Shown here: positions 37,116 through 48,180 of the stretch, piece by piece | How the letters are laid out: the number at the start of each line of letters is the position of its first letter | Position numbering within the stretch: the stretch's first letter is position 1 | NCBI GenBank assembly: GCA_036417435.1 | Contig: CM070902.1 | Coordinates: 139,551,886 to 139,615,885, forward strand | Source of the DNA: Inia geoffrensis | Lineage: Eukaryota; Chordata; Mammalia; Artiodactyla; Iniidae | DNA: 64,000 nt | Reading direction: 5' to 3' | The notes under the pieces: generated by a model | Databases searched by the model: none | What the model was told of the DNA's origin: nothing | What the model saw: only the letters and a program-made list of their open reading frames with translations | Made by a program: the position numbers and the translations under genes

Positions 37116-37169
37116 CTGCCTGCATATGAGATGGCAGACTCTGTCCTGGAGTGAGTACCATAATACCTT

Positions 37170-37700
37170 TGCGTGTGACAGTATACCGCTTTCAGAATGC
37201 TCTCATGGAATGGACTTGAGGACACGGGGAGGGGGAAGGGTAAACTGGGACGAAGTGAGAGAGTGGCACGGACATATATACACTACCAAATGTAAAATAG
37301 ATAGCTAGTGGGAAGCAGCCACATAGCACAGGGAGATCAGCTCGGTGCTTTGTGACCACCTAGAGGGTTGGTATAGAGAGGGTGGGAGGGAGATGCAAGA
37401 GGGAAGAGATATGGGGATATATGTACACATATGGCTGATTCACTTTGTTATACAGCAGAAACTAACACAACATTGTAAAGCAATTATACTCCAATAAAGA
37501 CGTTAAAAAAAAAAAAAAGAATGCTCTCATGTTTGAGGCAAGAGGAGTGTTACTATCTCCACTGTGCAGCAGAGGACAATGAGACTCAGAGAGGTTAAAA
37601 GCTTTGCACAAGGTCACACAGCAGTAAATACAAGAGCCAGGATTAGAACCCAGATCTTCCGACTCATGGTCTAGAACTCTTCCACCACACACCCTGCCTC
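37170..37700 (-). repeat. MIR SINE split by an L1
   Basis: Left piece 37170-37207 and right piece 37532-37700 (ctatctccactgtgcagc, gagactcagagaggttaaa, caaggtcacacagcag) form one reverse MIR around the L1 at 37208-37517. Confidence 0.8.
37208..37517 (+). mobile_element. 5'-truncated L1, 3' UTR only
   Basis: Starts gaatggacttgaggacacgg, ends ccaataaagacgtt plus A run. Perfect 14-bp target duplication agaatgctctcatg at 37194-37207 and 37518-37531. It split a MIR element. Confidence 0.96.
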
Positions 37701-38883
37701 TGTGTGAATCCGTGTAATGATAAGCTTGACTTGGTGATGGTTGCCTGTGCTTGAGATATTGCTCTGCTGTTTATTCATGTCTCGTATGTTGTTGGCATAT
37801 CTGCCTGTCACATTAAAGTCTAACTATGTTTTAGGTTCCAGAGGATAAGGATCAATATACAAACTTAGGCGGTAACTCTAAACTGTACTTTCTTATGTGA
37901 TTCTAGAAAATGTTAAGCCGCAATTTACTTAAGCACTAAACCCAAACACGCGCTTACAGTTGCCATCTCTCACTGCTGATGAACACTCTACAATGCTGAA
38001 GCGAGTACAGACATGTGCTGATGGCTTCCATTTGCCCGTGCATTTCCACTCTTCATCTTTTCCACCCTGCTCTGAGCCCCAATTCACCTCTACGCACCAA
38101 TTTTCTCCACGATTCCCTTGCCACCTGGATCCCATCTGGCTTCACCCAGTGGAGTCCAGCAGGAGATCGGAGGCAGGGAGGAGAGTGAAGTTTGGCTATT
38201 TATTCCCCTGACTCCCTGCCAGATTGGCTGTGACCCACGTCTGAGGTTCCTGGTTCTTATCAGGGGGGTCTCTGCATACAGCTCTCGGACCCCTTATGCA
38301 CAAATTCGGTCTCAGGGTGGTGACCGTGGTAAACCTGCCCAGAATGTGGCCACAAATTCTCTGACCTTCCTATCATCAAGATGTGGGGTCTATGTCCTCT
38401 CCCCTTGCAAGTGGGTGGTCTCTGCGACTACCAGGAACAATCAAACATGGCAGAAGTGACGCTGCCTCAGTGCACAGACTGGCAGTTTCTACCTAGGGAT
38501 GCTAAGGCGGAACTGTCCTGGGAGATGTAGGCCTCCTCTGAAGGCCTTTCTCACACTGCACAGAAGTCTCGGACACTCTGGCCAACCTCTCCCCCCTCCT
38601 TTCACCCGGGGTCAGGTTTGCACTGCAGTCTGACAGCTCCCCCAGCCTTCCCCACCTTGATTCCTATTTTCTCTCTCACAAGCACTTCCCCTAATAAAAT
38701 CCTTGCACATTTAATCTACCTTGGCATCCTCTCCTCTGAGGACCCAGACGAATACAACCATCCCAATAAATATTCAGCCTTGAAAACTGAGCTTTGATAT
38801 TAAACATATAAAGACAGTAGAACTAGCTTTTGCTGAATAAGGGCGGTCCCATGAATCTAAGGTCATAAGTAGCCAGTCTTATA

Positions 38884-38964
38884 TTGGGTTGGCCAAACAG
38901 TTCATTTGGGTTTTTCCATAACATCTTACAGGAAAACCTGAATGAATTTTTTGTCCAACCCAAT
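38884..38964. mobile_element. Mariner MITE, about 80 bp
   Basis: Short near-palindrome: ttgggttggccaaacagttc at one end and aattttttgtccaaccca at the other, with a spacer of a few bases; TA precedes it. Matches the cetartiodactyl mariner-derived MITE type that folds into a hairpin. Confidence 0.85.
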
Positions 38965-39253
38965 GCAATGGGATGTCTGTATGTATGGCTGGATCTAATT
39001 CCTAAATGATCTATATTAACACGGTATCATTTTCTTTAATAAGACTTTTACAAAGTATGATTTTCACCTATCTCCAGAAATGTATCCTTCCCCAGATGTC
39101 CAAAATAGGTTCTCAATCCCTCGTCCAAAACCTGGAGACCATGTGCATTTTGGAATTCAAAACTTTTCAGGAAGTAATATGTACATCTGTCCATAGTTGA
39201 CATAACAAGCCCAGCAGGTCTGGCGCAAAACTCAACAATCAAATACATTAATA

Positions 39254-39570
39254 CAGCAAGTCCCCTACATATGAACAAGTTCTGTTCCGAGAGCACGTTC
39301 ATAAGTCCAATTTGTCCGTAAGTCCAACAAAGTTAGCCTAGGAACACAACTAACACAATCGGCTAATTAGTACTGTACTATAATAGGTTTATAATACTTC
39401 TCACATGAATAATACATTAAAAAAAAAAAAAAAACATTTTTAATTTTACAGTACAGTACCTTGAAAAGTACGCCAGACACGTGAACCAACCTATGTGACT
39501 GGACACGCGAACGCACATTTGCACCTTTGAAAATTCGCAACTTGCAGGTTCGTATGTAGGGGACTTACTG
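39254..39570. mobile_element. Tigger MITE (TcMar), internally deleted
   Basis: Terminal inverted repeats cagcaagtcccctacatatg and cgtatgtaggggacttactg, flanked on both sides by the TA target duplication (39252-39253, 39571-39572). The interior keeps ataagtccaatttgtccgtaa and tacagtacagtaccttgaaa, but no transposase. Belongs to the Tigger1-like group known in artiodactyls/cetaceans. Confidence 0.88.
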
Positions 39571-40521
39571 TACTATGTCCTCCACGAAACATACAAACAT
39601 TAACACAAGCGGTATAAAAATAAATAGCCTAGAGACAGTGCAGGTATGGGTTTGCCACCAAAGGAGTTCAGCAAAGGTCAGACTGCACTGCCACATGAAT
39701 TATTAAAAACATTCAGTTTTCAGAGCTTTTTGAATGTCTGAGTGTGAATAAGGCATTGTGGGCCTATATATCCACACTAAACTATGCAGCCCTTTAGAAA
39801 AAACAAACAAACCAGATACTCCTTTGCACCAACACAGAAAAATAAACGGCCATCCCCCAGCGCGGGATGAAGACGGCACCGAGCAGGACCCGTGCAGAGG
39901 CAGGGTGATGTTACGCGTCTCCAGAGAGGGGAGAAGAAAGGTGGAGACGATATTCACTTGTCAAAGCCCCATGCCCACCTTTTACTGCCCTCAGCGCTTT
40001 GTTACCAGAGACTTCATCTCTGGTTAAGAAATTCTGTGGAAATATTGTTTATGAGTATTGACTGTGATGTGGGAAAATTTTTAAACCTGAATTTATCTAT
40101 ACTATTTCTGAGACAGAGAAAGTTCACCCCTGCCAACTGCCTCCATTAATTGCAGGCAACTAAAATATTAGACGTAAATTGAGAGCTGAGATAGTCCACA
40201 AAGGAAATTTATGTAGGGTATTAAATAAGCCTCAAGGCAAGGGACACTGAATATGAGAAATGTGGACCGGAGCCGCTCCAGTAGCCCTGAGACTTCCGAG
40301 TGTCCCTTCCCAGGTCAAAGGCGAGGACACAGGGTGTGTCTGCTCCCCCTGGGAGCTCCTCAGAAACACCCAGCCCTGCACTTCCCTCCTCCACCCTGAG
40401 CCCCTGTCGTGCCGCTCACAAGAGGCTCTTCTCTTCATCAGCCACGCAGGGAGCTGAGAGTCAGCGGAGAGGCCGTTCACCTTCCTCCTCTGCCCTGCTT
40501 CATCCTAAACCTCCTCATTCT

Positions 40522-40728
40522 TTTTTTTTTTTTTTTTTGCGGTATGAGGGCCTCTCACTGTTGTGGCCTCTCCCGTTGCGGAGCACAGGCTCCGGACGCG
40601 CAGGCTCAGCGGCCACGGCTCACGGGCCCAGCCGTTCCGCGGCATGTGGTATCTTCCCGGACCGGGGCACGAACCCGCGTCCCCTGCATCGGCAGGCAGA
40701 CTCTCAACCATTGCGCCACCAGGGAAGC
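40522..40728 (-). mobile_element. CHR-type SINE (short form)
   Basis: Minus orientation, T18 run then standard body. An 18-bp perfect target duplication cctaaacctcctcattct at 40504-40521 and 40729-40746 indicates a recent insertion. Confidence 0.98.
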
Positions 40729-41883
40729 CCTAAACCTCCTCATTCTAAGTGATAAAAACGCAAACAATGGAAGATGAAAAGCAGGGAGCGAAATAAATTA
40801 GGAAGGAAATATTCTCCCTAGTCTCTAAATAGCCCTGGGAGAAACGGTCTGCAATGGGTAAAAGTTAAGGAAAATTGTTAGGGATGGGAAATTCGAATCT
40901 AGTAATTCCACTTAGTATTTTATATATTCAGTATTGACTATTTTTCCCCCCAATAAGCATGTATTAACAACTTCATGATTTTTCAATCTCATATTTTAAT
41001 TATGGGCATAACTGAGAACAATGTTAGTTAACACATGTAGGTGCTGTTATTCTTCTCTAGGAACCACTGTCTGGGAATGTACTGAGTGCCAACACTCTGC
41101 CCAGCACTTTAACAAACATCAGTCCATACTTGTGCTGTTTATTCAACCCCCAGGTCTAAGGGACTGTGCTGAGCACTGGAGATTCCCCAGGAGACAAAAC
41201 AAGTGTGAGGCTAACCCTCAAGAAGCAGGCAGAGCACTGTGGAGACATTACCCAGGGTCCTGCACATTGAATGATTTAATTCTACTCGTGGTGAGTGCTA
41301 TGCAGGAGAAGTACTCGGAGACCAGTCAGAGCCTCCTAACAGCTCTCTGAGGTGGATCTCATCCTCGATTGTAGATAAAGAGTTATCATTAATATTTGTA
41401 ACATTAAGGTATGCTAATTATAATAACATAAAATGTCCTGAACAAATAATAATTACAATTATCACTATTATAATACTGACTTGGGAAATAATTTTATATC
41501 AGCCGGTCAATGAGAAAAAGGATGGGAATAAATGAGGAAGAAAGTCTGAATGCGCGAGAGAGTATGTGGATAATTACTGTCAAAGAATTTCCAGGGCACC
41601 ATTCTATTCCCCCATAAAGGAAAATTCCTCCATGCAGGGGCTTAGAGACCTTCAGACACCCACCCCTCCTCCAGAACAGCAAGGTACTAACAGAAGGACA
41701 CGGTAGAAACAAATACAAGGTTTGTATTTTCCAGAGATGTGTCCCATATTTTCCAAGACAAATTTAATTTCAAAGACTTGGTTCCTTGGTTCCCATAAAC
41801 CAGTGAAATAACCTGGAACCCTCAATATGTTGAAACCACAATCAAGATTACCTCCTGAAAAAAAAAAAAAAAAAAAAAAAAAA

Positions 41884-42099
41884 GGGCTTCCCTGGTGGCG
41901 CAGTGGTTGCGAGTCCACCTGCCGATGCAGGGGACACGAGTTCGTGCCCCGGTCCGGGAAGATCCCACATGCCGCGGAGCGGCTGGGCCCGTGAGCGTGG
42001 CCACTGAGCCTGCGCGTCCGGAGCCTGTGCTTCTCAACGGGAGAGGCCACAACAGTGAGGGGCCCGCATACCGCCAAAAAAAAAAAAAAAAAAAAAAAA
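41884..42099 (+). mobile_element. CHR-type SINE (short form) with A runs on both sides
   Basis: Standard body gggcttccctgg to gcataccgcc with a 3' A run of about 25. Unusually a 26-base A run (41858-41883) also precedes the 5' end. The target duplication aagattacctcctgaa (41844-41859 and 42100-42115) lies outside both A runs. A short deletion of about two bases is visible in gtgagc(gtgg)ccactgagcc. Confidence 0.97.
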
Positions 42100-43112
42100 A
42101 AGATTACCTCCTGAACCCAGAAGTAACACAAAAATCCTAGTCAGACCAAGTACCCTGTTTGTTTGGCAAAATATTGCTACTGTGCTCAAAAGGCACTAAA
42201 TGGTAAAAGGTGAACATCTTCCACCAAGACCTGCTGCTCTAGAGAACTCCCATCAGCACCGCAGCCAGGCTTCAAAGTTGCCATGATCAGCTGTTCTTGG
42301 TTTCTATAAAACGTGAGCCCATGGAAACGGAACGTCCAGATATACAAAGGTGGGCATTCCATCAGAAGGCACGTGATACGTTGTTCCTTGCTTCTCTCCC
42401 TGCCAGGGCTGTCAATGCCAATAACTTGACAAGGATCCTCTGAACTAAGTACTGTATATGTGTCTTTACTTAGTGAAAAAAGAAAACTCCTTAAAATTAG
42501 AATGCTAGGTCCACGATGTCTCCTGATAGCTCACAATAGAAAAGATATCAGTTGATTTATTCCATAAAATGAGAGCGTCATAAGGAATTCAGAGTGATGC
42601 TAATGAGACAGCCAACCTTTGATGGGACCTTCACTTGGCTTCACTTTAATTTTTGCTGTCACAAAGCTGTTATAATAAAAAACTACGTTCTGTTAAGTAG
42701 ATGGCAGCTCCAGGGCACTTGTGCCACCAGTGACCCTCTCCACGTCCACAGGAAGCCTCACACTCTCTATGACAGACCTCTTAAGCTCAGAGGACAGCTT
42801 CACAGAGAGTTCCAAGTAGCCACTACCTATGAACTCAAGTAGACACAAGAGCCAGTCCAGTTGCCAACGCTTGTTTAGACTCCCTTACTTGACATTCACA
42901 ATGTCCTGTTCTATGACATCAAATGGATCCCACCAGACTTAAGCTGTTGCCGTCATTAAGACCTGTAATTGATACCGGTAAGGAATATGGATGGAATGAG
43001 AAGGAAAATGAGGCTAAAGTCGCCATCAAGTCAATTACACTGTGTTCGCCTTCCTCAGTTTCCATCAGCTGTACTAGAAACAGGTAGAAGATTACATCAG
43101 CCAATCACTGAC

Positions 43113-43199
43113 CTTATGGAGAGCTGGAGCCAAGACTGGTACCAAGAATCCATTGTAAATATAATTGACGAGCTGATGACGAATCAAGGGGTGAGCCAC
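43113..43199 (-). CDS. FHIP1A: FHIP1A short internal coding exon (29 codons)
   Basis: An 87-nt exon found by searching the intron for the missing FHIP1 motif. On the minus strand a strong acceptor (tgtttctctcttag) is followed by 29 codons, VAHPLIRHQLVNY then IYNGFLVPVLAPALHK, and donor GTCAGT. Phase 0 at both ends. The motif AHPLI...NGFLVPV..PALHK is conserved between FHIP1A and FHIP1B, and it is exactly the segment expected between the exons at 45320-45478 and 112-279. It is easily missed because no start codon or long reading frame marks it. It lies only 2.1 kb from the preceding exon, followed by a 42.8-kb intron. No stop or frameshift is present. Confidence 0.95.
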
Positions 43200-45319
43200 C
43201 TAAGAGAGAAACAGCAGTCATGAAAAAGATAAGGAGCGCCATCTTTAGGTCTTCTTAAAACCAACCATTTCTGTGTACATCCTGAATTCAAGGAGGAAAT
43301 CCAAATTTTGGCCATTTATTCCATGGTTAAAGAAAAACTCAGACTTCAAACCAACATGTAATTTTTCCAGATGGTTTATCCCATTATAAACAGCTTGGAC
43401 TTTCAAATTTTGAAACGGGTAATTTTAAGTTTCTATCTGAAAAAAACAATAATAAATAGACTGATTGTGTGTAGGGACTCATAAATTAAAGTCGACAAAC
43501 TGGAAAGTATAATTTTTGCTCCATAGCTTCGTCTATGTCCTATCTCAACCTATGACTAATTAAAAAAATAATAAGAACTGTCAAAATAGACAATTAAAAA
43601 CATTAATTTTGGTAGCAGAAAAAAAATTCTCATTTTGAAAATGCATTTTCTGATAATCATTTATATTGGGGAAGAAAGCATTTAGAAAATTTTTTTCATA
43701 AAAAAGATACTGTTAAAAAGCAGAAAACATTATCAGAGGTACAACACTTCCTATATTTAATTTTCAAAATATATTTAGCATGGATAAGCCTTACTAATAT
43801 CTTTTATAATTACAACCATCCCTGGGTGTCTGTAGGGAACTGGTTCCTGAATGCCCACCCCCACCAGGATACCAAAGTCGGCAGATGTTTAAGTCCCTTA
43901 TATAAAGTGGCACAGTATTTGCACATAATCTACACACGTCTTTCCATATACTGTAAATCATCTCTAAATTACTGTATAATACCTAATACAATATACATAG
44001 TTGTAAATACAATGGAAACGCTGTGTAAATAGTTGCTGGTACACAGCAAATTCAAGTTTTGAGCCCTTTGGAACTTTCTGGATTTTTTTCAAAATATTTT
44101 CAGATCCTCTGTTGGTTGAATCCACAGCTGTGGAACCTGCAGATACAGGGGTCAACTGTAATCTCTTCACTTATACCCCCAAGCAAAAAATCTTAAAAGT
44201 ATATGGCTTCAATCTCAAAATATGATACAAAATGTATCATTTCTCTGTTCTTAACCATGCCCGTTAGCTTTCTCCTTCTCTAAAAAAATAAAAATAGCAT
44301 CAAACAATAAAGTAAAAAGCAATTTCTAGGGAAGTGAGGCTAGATCTTTAAATTACTGACAATCTCTCTCTGTGTGTACATTTGGGGAGAAACTAATAGT
44401 TCCATCTTTTTTATTTCCACATTCTTCTGCAAGAAAATATTGGCAGACTGTAATGTTAAAGGAAAAAATAACTTAAGATGCAATTCATTTATCTCATACA
44501 TAAATAAAATCTCCTTTGCCTTAGCAATAAAAATGAGATGGGAACTAAAGTAATTTACTCGCATTTTTTTCCAGAAGCCATTTCTTTATTTGGTAGATAA
44601 ACAGATTATAACTAACATTTTTCACCTTACAATCACCATAAAGAAAATTTGATTTCTTAATAAATCCAAGATTAAGGTAATATTTGTGCTATATAGAAAT
44701 AAAACATTTTTTGATGAAAACCTACTACACCCTTGTGTATTTATAAAATCTGGTTTTTTTTACTGAAAACAGTAACAAGAAATCTGAAGGTAAAAATCTA
44801 ATCAAAAAGCCAATATATACTAGAGTTCAGTGGTTATTTGTTCCCCAAAGCAGGCCAATTTCAAACCAAATTTAATTTGTGTTGCTAAGAAGATGCTTAA
44901 CTTCTTCTAAATTCAATTGGAATAACAATATTCTTTATGCAGTAAGCACCATTAAGCAAAATAAAGTGTTTTCCTTTGTAGACTCCCAAGAAGACCTTGA
45001 AGTAAAAGTGGTATAATCTGGAGTACTTAGAAGCCTAAAAATATCTATTTACTGAGTCAGGCATTGAACTTATTTTTGATAGTTAAGTGGATAATCAAAA
45101 CAGAATTAACACTTTATAACGAAGGTAAAGAATTGAAACTACCCAGAAACCTCTAAACTAACACTTTTACTCATTCGAGAACATTCAGCAGGCTTAAAGT
45201 AAAGCATCAGTATTCCATAAACGTTTATTGAAATAAGAAAAGGAATGTTTATCAACTGATCCTTCACAATGCTTGTATCCTGAATGGACCACGACAGAGG
45301 GTTCCTTGCCTGCTCCCAC
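43200..45319 (-). other. FHIP1A: FHIP1A intron, 2.1 kb, with a MER2-like DNA transposon
   Basis: AT-rich intron between the 53-codon and 29-codon exons, with GT at the right and AG at the left end. Apart from the Tigger/MER2-like element at 43813-44158 I see no repeat or gene in it; 44160-45319 looks like single-copy AT-rich sequence. Confidence 0.85.
43813..44158. mobile_element. MER2-like Tigger DNA transposon
   Basis: Terminal repeats caaccatccctgggtgtctg and tgcagataca ggggtcaactg, flanked by TA duplications (43811-43812 and 44159-44160). Interior ataccaaagtcggcagatgtt, aagtcccttatataaagtgg and gttggttgaatccaca fit MER2-type elements. Confidence 0.85.
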
Positions 45320-45478
45320 CTGAATGACGGCGTTGCAGAACTCAAGGGAGTTCATGAACTGGACCAGAGGAGGGAGCAGGACCCAGTCGTCCTTCAGAAG
45401 GCAGTGCCATTCCTCGTCTTTCTCTTCCAGCTTGGCAGGCAGGGAAGAGTACAGACCACTGAGCCCGGTCGCAAGCAC
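45320..45478 (-). CDS. FHIP1A: FHIP1A internal coding exon (53 codons)
   Basis: Minus-strand exon of 159 nt that continues directly from the 57133-57759 exon. It starts VLATGLSGLYSSLP after an acceptor preceded by a T-rich tract (tatttctaaacacag) and ends EFCNAVIQ before donor GTGGGA. Both ends are phase 0. Motifs LATGLSGLYSSLP, DDWVLLPPLVQFMNSLEFCNAVIQ are hallmarks of the FHIP1 subfamily (FHIP1B shares LATGLS-LYSSLP and SSLEFCNAVIQ), so the order of exons agrees with the known protein. It encodes a further pair of helices of the FHIP helical solenoid. A single-exon skip would keep frame. The donor is weaker than the other three (GTGGGA instead of GTAAGT-like). Confidence 0.95.
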
Positions 45479-46853
45479 CTGTGTTTAGAAATAAAAACGT
45501 AATAAACACTTTCCCCAGGTTCTTAACCTGCAACCAACAGCTCCCAGGTGATGCCACTGCCACTGGTCCAGACTGTACTTTAGGTAGCGAGGTATTCCAG
45601 CATCAGAGGCTGTCAGCTAGGAAGGATTCCACAGCTGGAGGCGGGAGGGAAGGACAACTCCACCAGAGGGAGCAGAAGCACCAGAGGTCTTCAGCTAATA
45701 CCTACGCGATGCTACAGGTTGTTTATCTCTTATGTGCCAGGCCTACGCTGGGCAGTGGTAGGGGGAGTGAGGGAGACACATGCAAGATGAAGAAAACATG
45801 GTTCCGGCACCCAAGGTATGCAAGAGAGGAGCGAACTCATAAACAAGTGCGTTCTATTACACGACACTGAGTGCACACACAGAGATGACCCACACCCCCC
45901 GTTCCATGGGGACACACCCTGGACTGAGGCGGCCCGGGACAGAAGATCTCACACGGGCAGCATGAGTAGTTTTATGAGAAAGATTCCTGCAGGCATGTTA
46001 AAGCTCGTGACTGACACGTGCGTGCTTCCAGTTTAGAGAGTGCTTTCATCTCATCTCCACAAATTACAGCAAGAAGAAAGAACTGGGGGTCACGGGTCAG
46101 TTAGATGGGATGACGATATTTCAAACAGAGCTAAGGCGGGTCTAAACTGAAGCACCAGCAGTGGGAAAAAGAGGAGTAAAGAAAGGGGAGGATCACATGT
46201 AAGGTGAACATGAGGGTGATCTAACTATCATACCTACCTATCCAGTATTAATCCAAAGGTTTACTTTCTTCCCCTGCTCTGTTTCTAAGTGACACTGACA
46301 GTGTTTGGGCTCAGTTAGTGACGGTGAGTGAGAACTCCAAACTGTCACTTTATCCAGCTTGGTCATTAAGAAAATGCTGATGCATTAAATTGAGACAGAA
46401 ATATAGAAAAGGAACACACATGTTGACTGCCTATTCGTTTTATCTTGTGGAGAACAGGACCAAGGAAAACAATGAATTTCACAGTACGGGGAAGTGATGC
46501 TAGCCAAACAGCACCTTAGGGCTCCTGATCTGGTAGATGTGCAAAGGATGGACAGGAAGTGCCCAGAAAGAGACACAGAAGTGATTTATAAAAGGTGTTG
46601 CTCTAGGGTAAACCCTGAGGTTATAAGGAACTCAAATGGGATAGAAACATTCAAGAAAACATTCCATTCTGAGTTAGGCCCAGAAAAGAAACAGCAAAGT
46701 ATTCACTGATCTCACAGTCTAATAAGAGATGAACACGCAATTATAACAGTGTAATAAATGCTCAAACTACATAATAGAAAATATGTCACCGTGGATATAC
46801 AAACCCAGACTTGGAGTGTTGGGGGCAGGAAATGTTCTCAGAAGAAGTGATGT

Positions 46854-47146
46854 TGGGCTCCCCTGGTGGCGCAGTGGTTAAGAATCCGCCTGCCAATGCG
46901 GGGAACACGGGTTCGAGCCCTGGTCCGGGAAGATCCCACATGCTGCGGAGCAACTAAGCCCGCGTGCCACAACAACTGAAGCCCGTGCACCTAGAGCCCA
47001 TGCTCTGCAACAAGAGAAGCCACTGCAATGAGAAGCCCACGCACCGCCACAAAGAGCAGTCCCCGCTCGCCGCAACAAGAGAAAGCCCAAGCCCAGCAAC
47101 GAAGACCCAATGCAGCCAAAAATAAATAAATAAAATTTTTAAAAAA
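46854..47146 (+). mobile_element. CHR-type SINE (long form)
   Basis: Starts gggctcccctggtggcgc, B box ggttcgagccc, ends cagccaaaaataaataaat. Target duplication aagaagtgatgt at 46842-46853 and 47147-47158. Confidence 0.97.
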
Positions 47147-47159
47147 AAGAAGTGATGTC

Positions 47160-47420
47160 TAAGCTGCTGAAGAATGAATAAGAGTTAGCCAGAAAAAGAA
47201 TGTTGGAAAGAATATTCCAAGCAGAGGATGTACAAAAGCTCAAAGGAGCAAGAAAACATGGCACCTTCTGGAACTAAGAGAAGTGCAGTATTACTGGAGC
47301 ATATAGTTAGAGATGGGAGGAGCCTGGTGAGGTACACTGGAGCCAGATCCTGCAGGGCTCTGTAGGACAGAATACAGAGCTGGAGCCCAGTGGAGAGTCC
47401 AGCAGACAGTGTGTGGGTCT
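47160..47420. repeat. Old interspersed repeat, family not identified
   Basis: gaatattccaagcagaggatg, gccagatcctgcagggctctg have the look of the same ancient repeat group as 35520-36295. Low confidence in extent. Confidence 0.4.
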
Positions 47421-47593
47421 GATGCCTACGAGAGGGATCTGGACTAGAGATGGAGCCCTGGAGCTGTCCACATGGCGATGGGACCCCAAGCTATACAGAC
47501 CAGAGAGAGAAGGGAAGGGAGGTTTAGACCGTGAGCTATAACAAAATAATCCATAGTGCCTGGTGTCAGACACAGAAAGTCAGAAGGAGGTAT

Positions 47594-47781
47594 AAGGACC
47601 TCCCTGGCAGTCCAGTGGTTAAGACTTCTTCCAGTGCAGGGGGTGCGGGTTCAATCCCTGGTCGGGGAGATAGGATCCCACACGCCTCGGGGCCAAGAAA
47701 ACCAAAACATAAAACAGAAGCAATATTGTAACAAACTCAATAAAGACTTTAAAAATGGTCCACATCAAAAATACTCCTTAG
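47594..47781 (+). mobile_element. CHR-type SINE with a mammalian-wide style tail (first of a pair)
   Basis: Head aggacctccctggcagtccag, B box ggttcaatccc, and a distinct tail caatattgtaacaaactc aataaagactttaaaaatgg. This tail type differs from the neighbouring forms. It abuts another SINE at 47782 with only a few bases (atactcctta) between. Confidence 0.85.
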
Positions 47782-48170
47782 GGACTTCCCTGGTGGCACA
47801 GTGGTTAAGAATCCGCCAGCCAGTGCGGGGGACACAGGTTCGAGCCCTGGTCCGGGAAGATCCCACATGCTGCGGAGCAGCTAAACCCGTGCGCCACAAC
47901 TACTGAGCCTGCACTCTAGAGCCTGTGAGCCACAACTACTGAGCCTGCACTCTAGAGCCCGTGAGCCACAACTACTGAGCCGGAGTGCCACAGCTACTGA
48001 AGCCCGCATGCCTAGAGCCCGAGCTCCACACAAGAGAAGCCACCACAACGAGAAGCCTGCGCACCACAATGAAGAGTAGCCCCTGCTCTCTGCAACTAGA
48101 GAAAGCCCACACCCAGCAACGAAGACCCAACACAGCCAAAAATAAAATATAAATAAATTTATTTTAAAAA
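47782..48170 (+). mobile_element. CHR-type SINE (long form) with internal duplication (second of a pair)
   Basis: gggacttccctggtggcac to aataaaatataaataaat. Holds two 36-bp copies at 47895-47930 and 47931-47966 (cacaactactgagcctgc...) that differ by one base, so it is longer than its relatives. The sequence aaggaggtgt after its tail (48171-48180) resembles aaggaggtat before the first SINE (47584-47593). Confidence 0.93.
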
Positions 48171-48180
48171 AAGGAGGTGT

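Larger units (their letters stand above)
280..43112 (-). other. FHIP1A: FHIP1A intron, about 42.8 kb
   Basis: Bounded by donor GTCAGT at its right end (minus strand reads right to left) and acceptor CCAG at its left end. It holds both large L1 elements, the ERV1-type LTR and most of the SINEs listed here. I found no additional exon of FHIP1A in it: the two flanking exons are contiguous in the family protein. No independent gene is recognisable; open frames in it lie in repeats or are short and unlike known proteins. Confidence 0.85.

Noticed and set aside
36705..37154. 149-codon plus-strand open frame
   Set aside because: Pro/Ser/His-rich, lies partly in an L2 fragment, no family likeness.
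37726..38760. MaLR-like LTR around 38340-38480
   Set aside because: gaatgtggccacaaattctc and gcagaagtgacgctg hint at an LTR, but no TG/CA ends or target duplication could be defined.
47594..48170. Repeated cacaactactga units as a CRISPR-like array
   Set aside because: They are internal units of a tRNA-derived SINE with an A-rich tail in a mammalian intron; no spacer-repeat structure.
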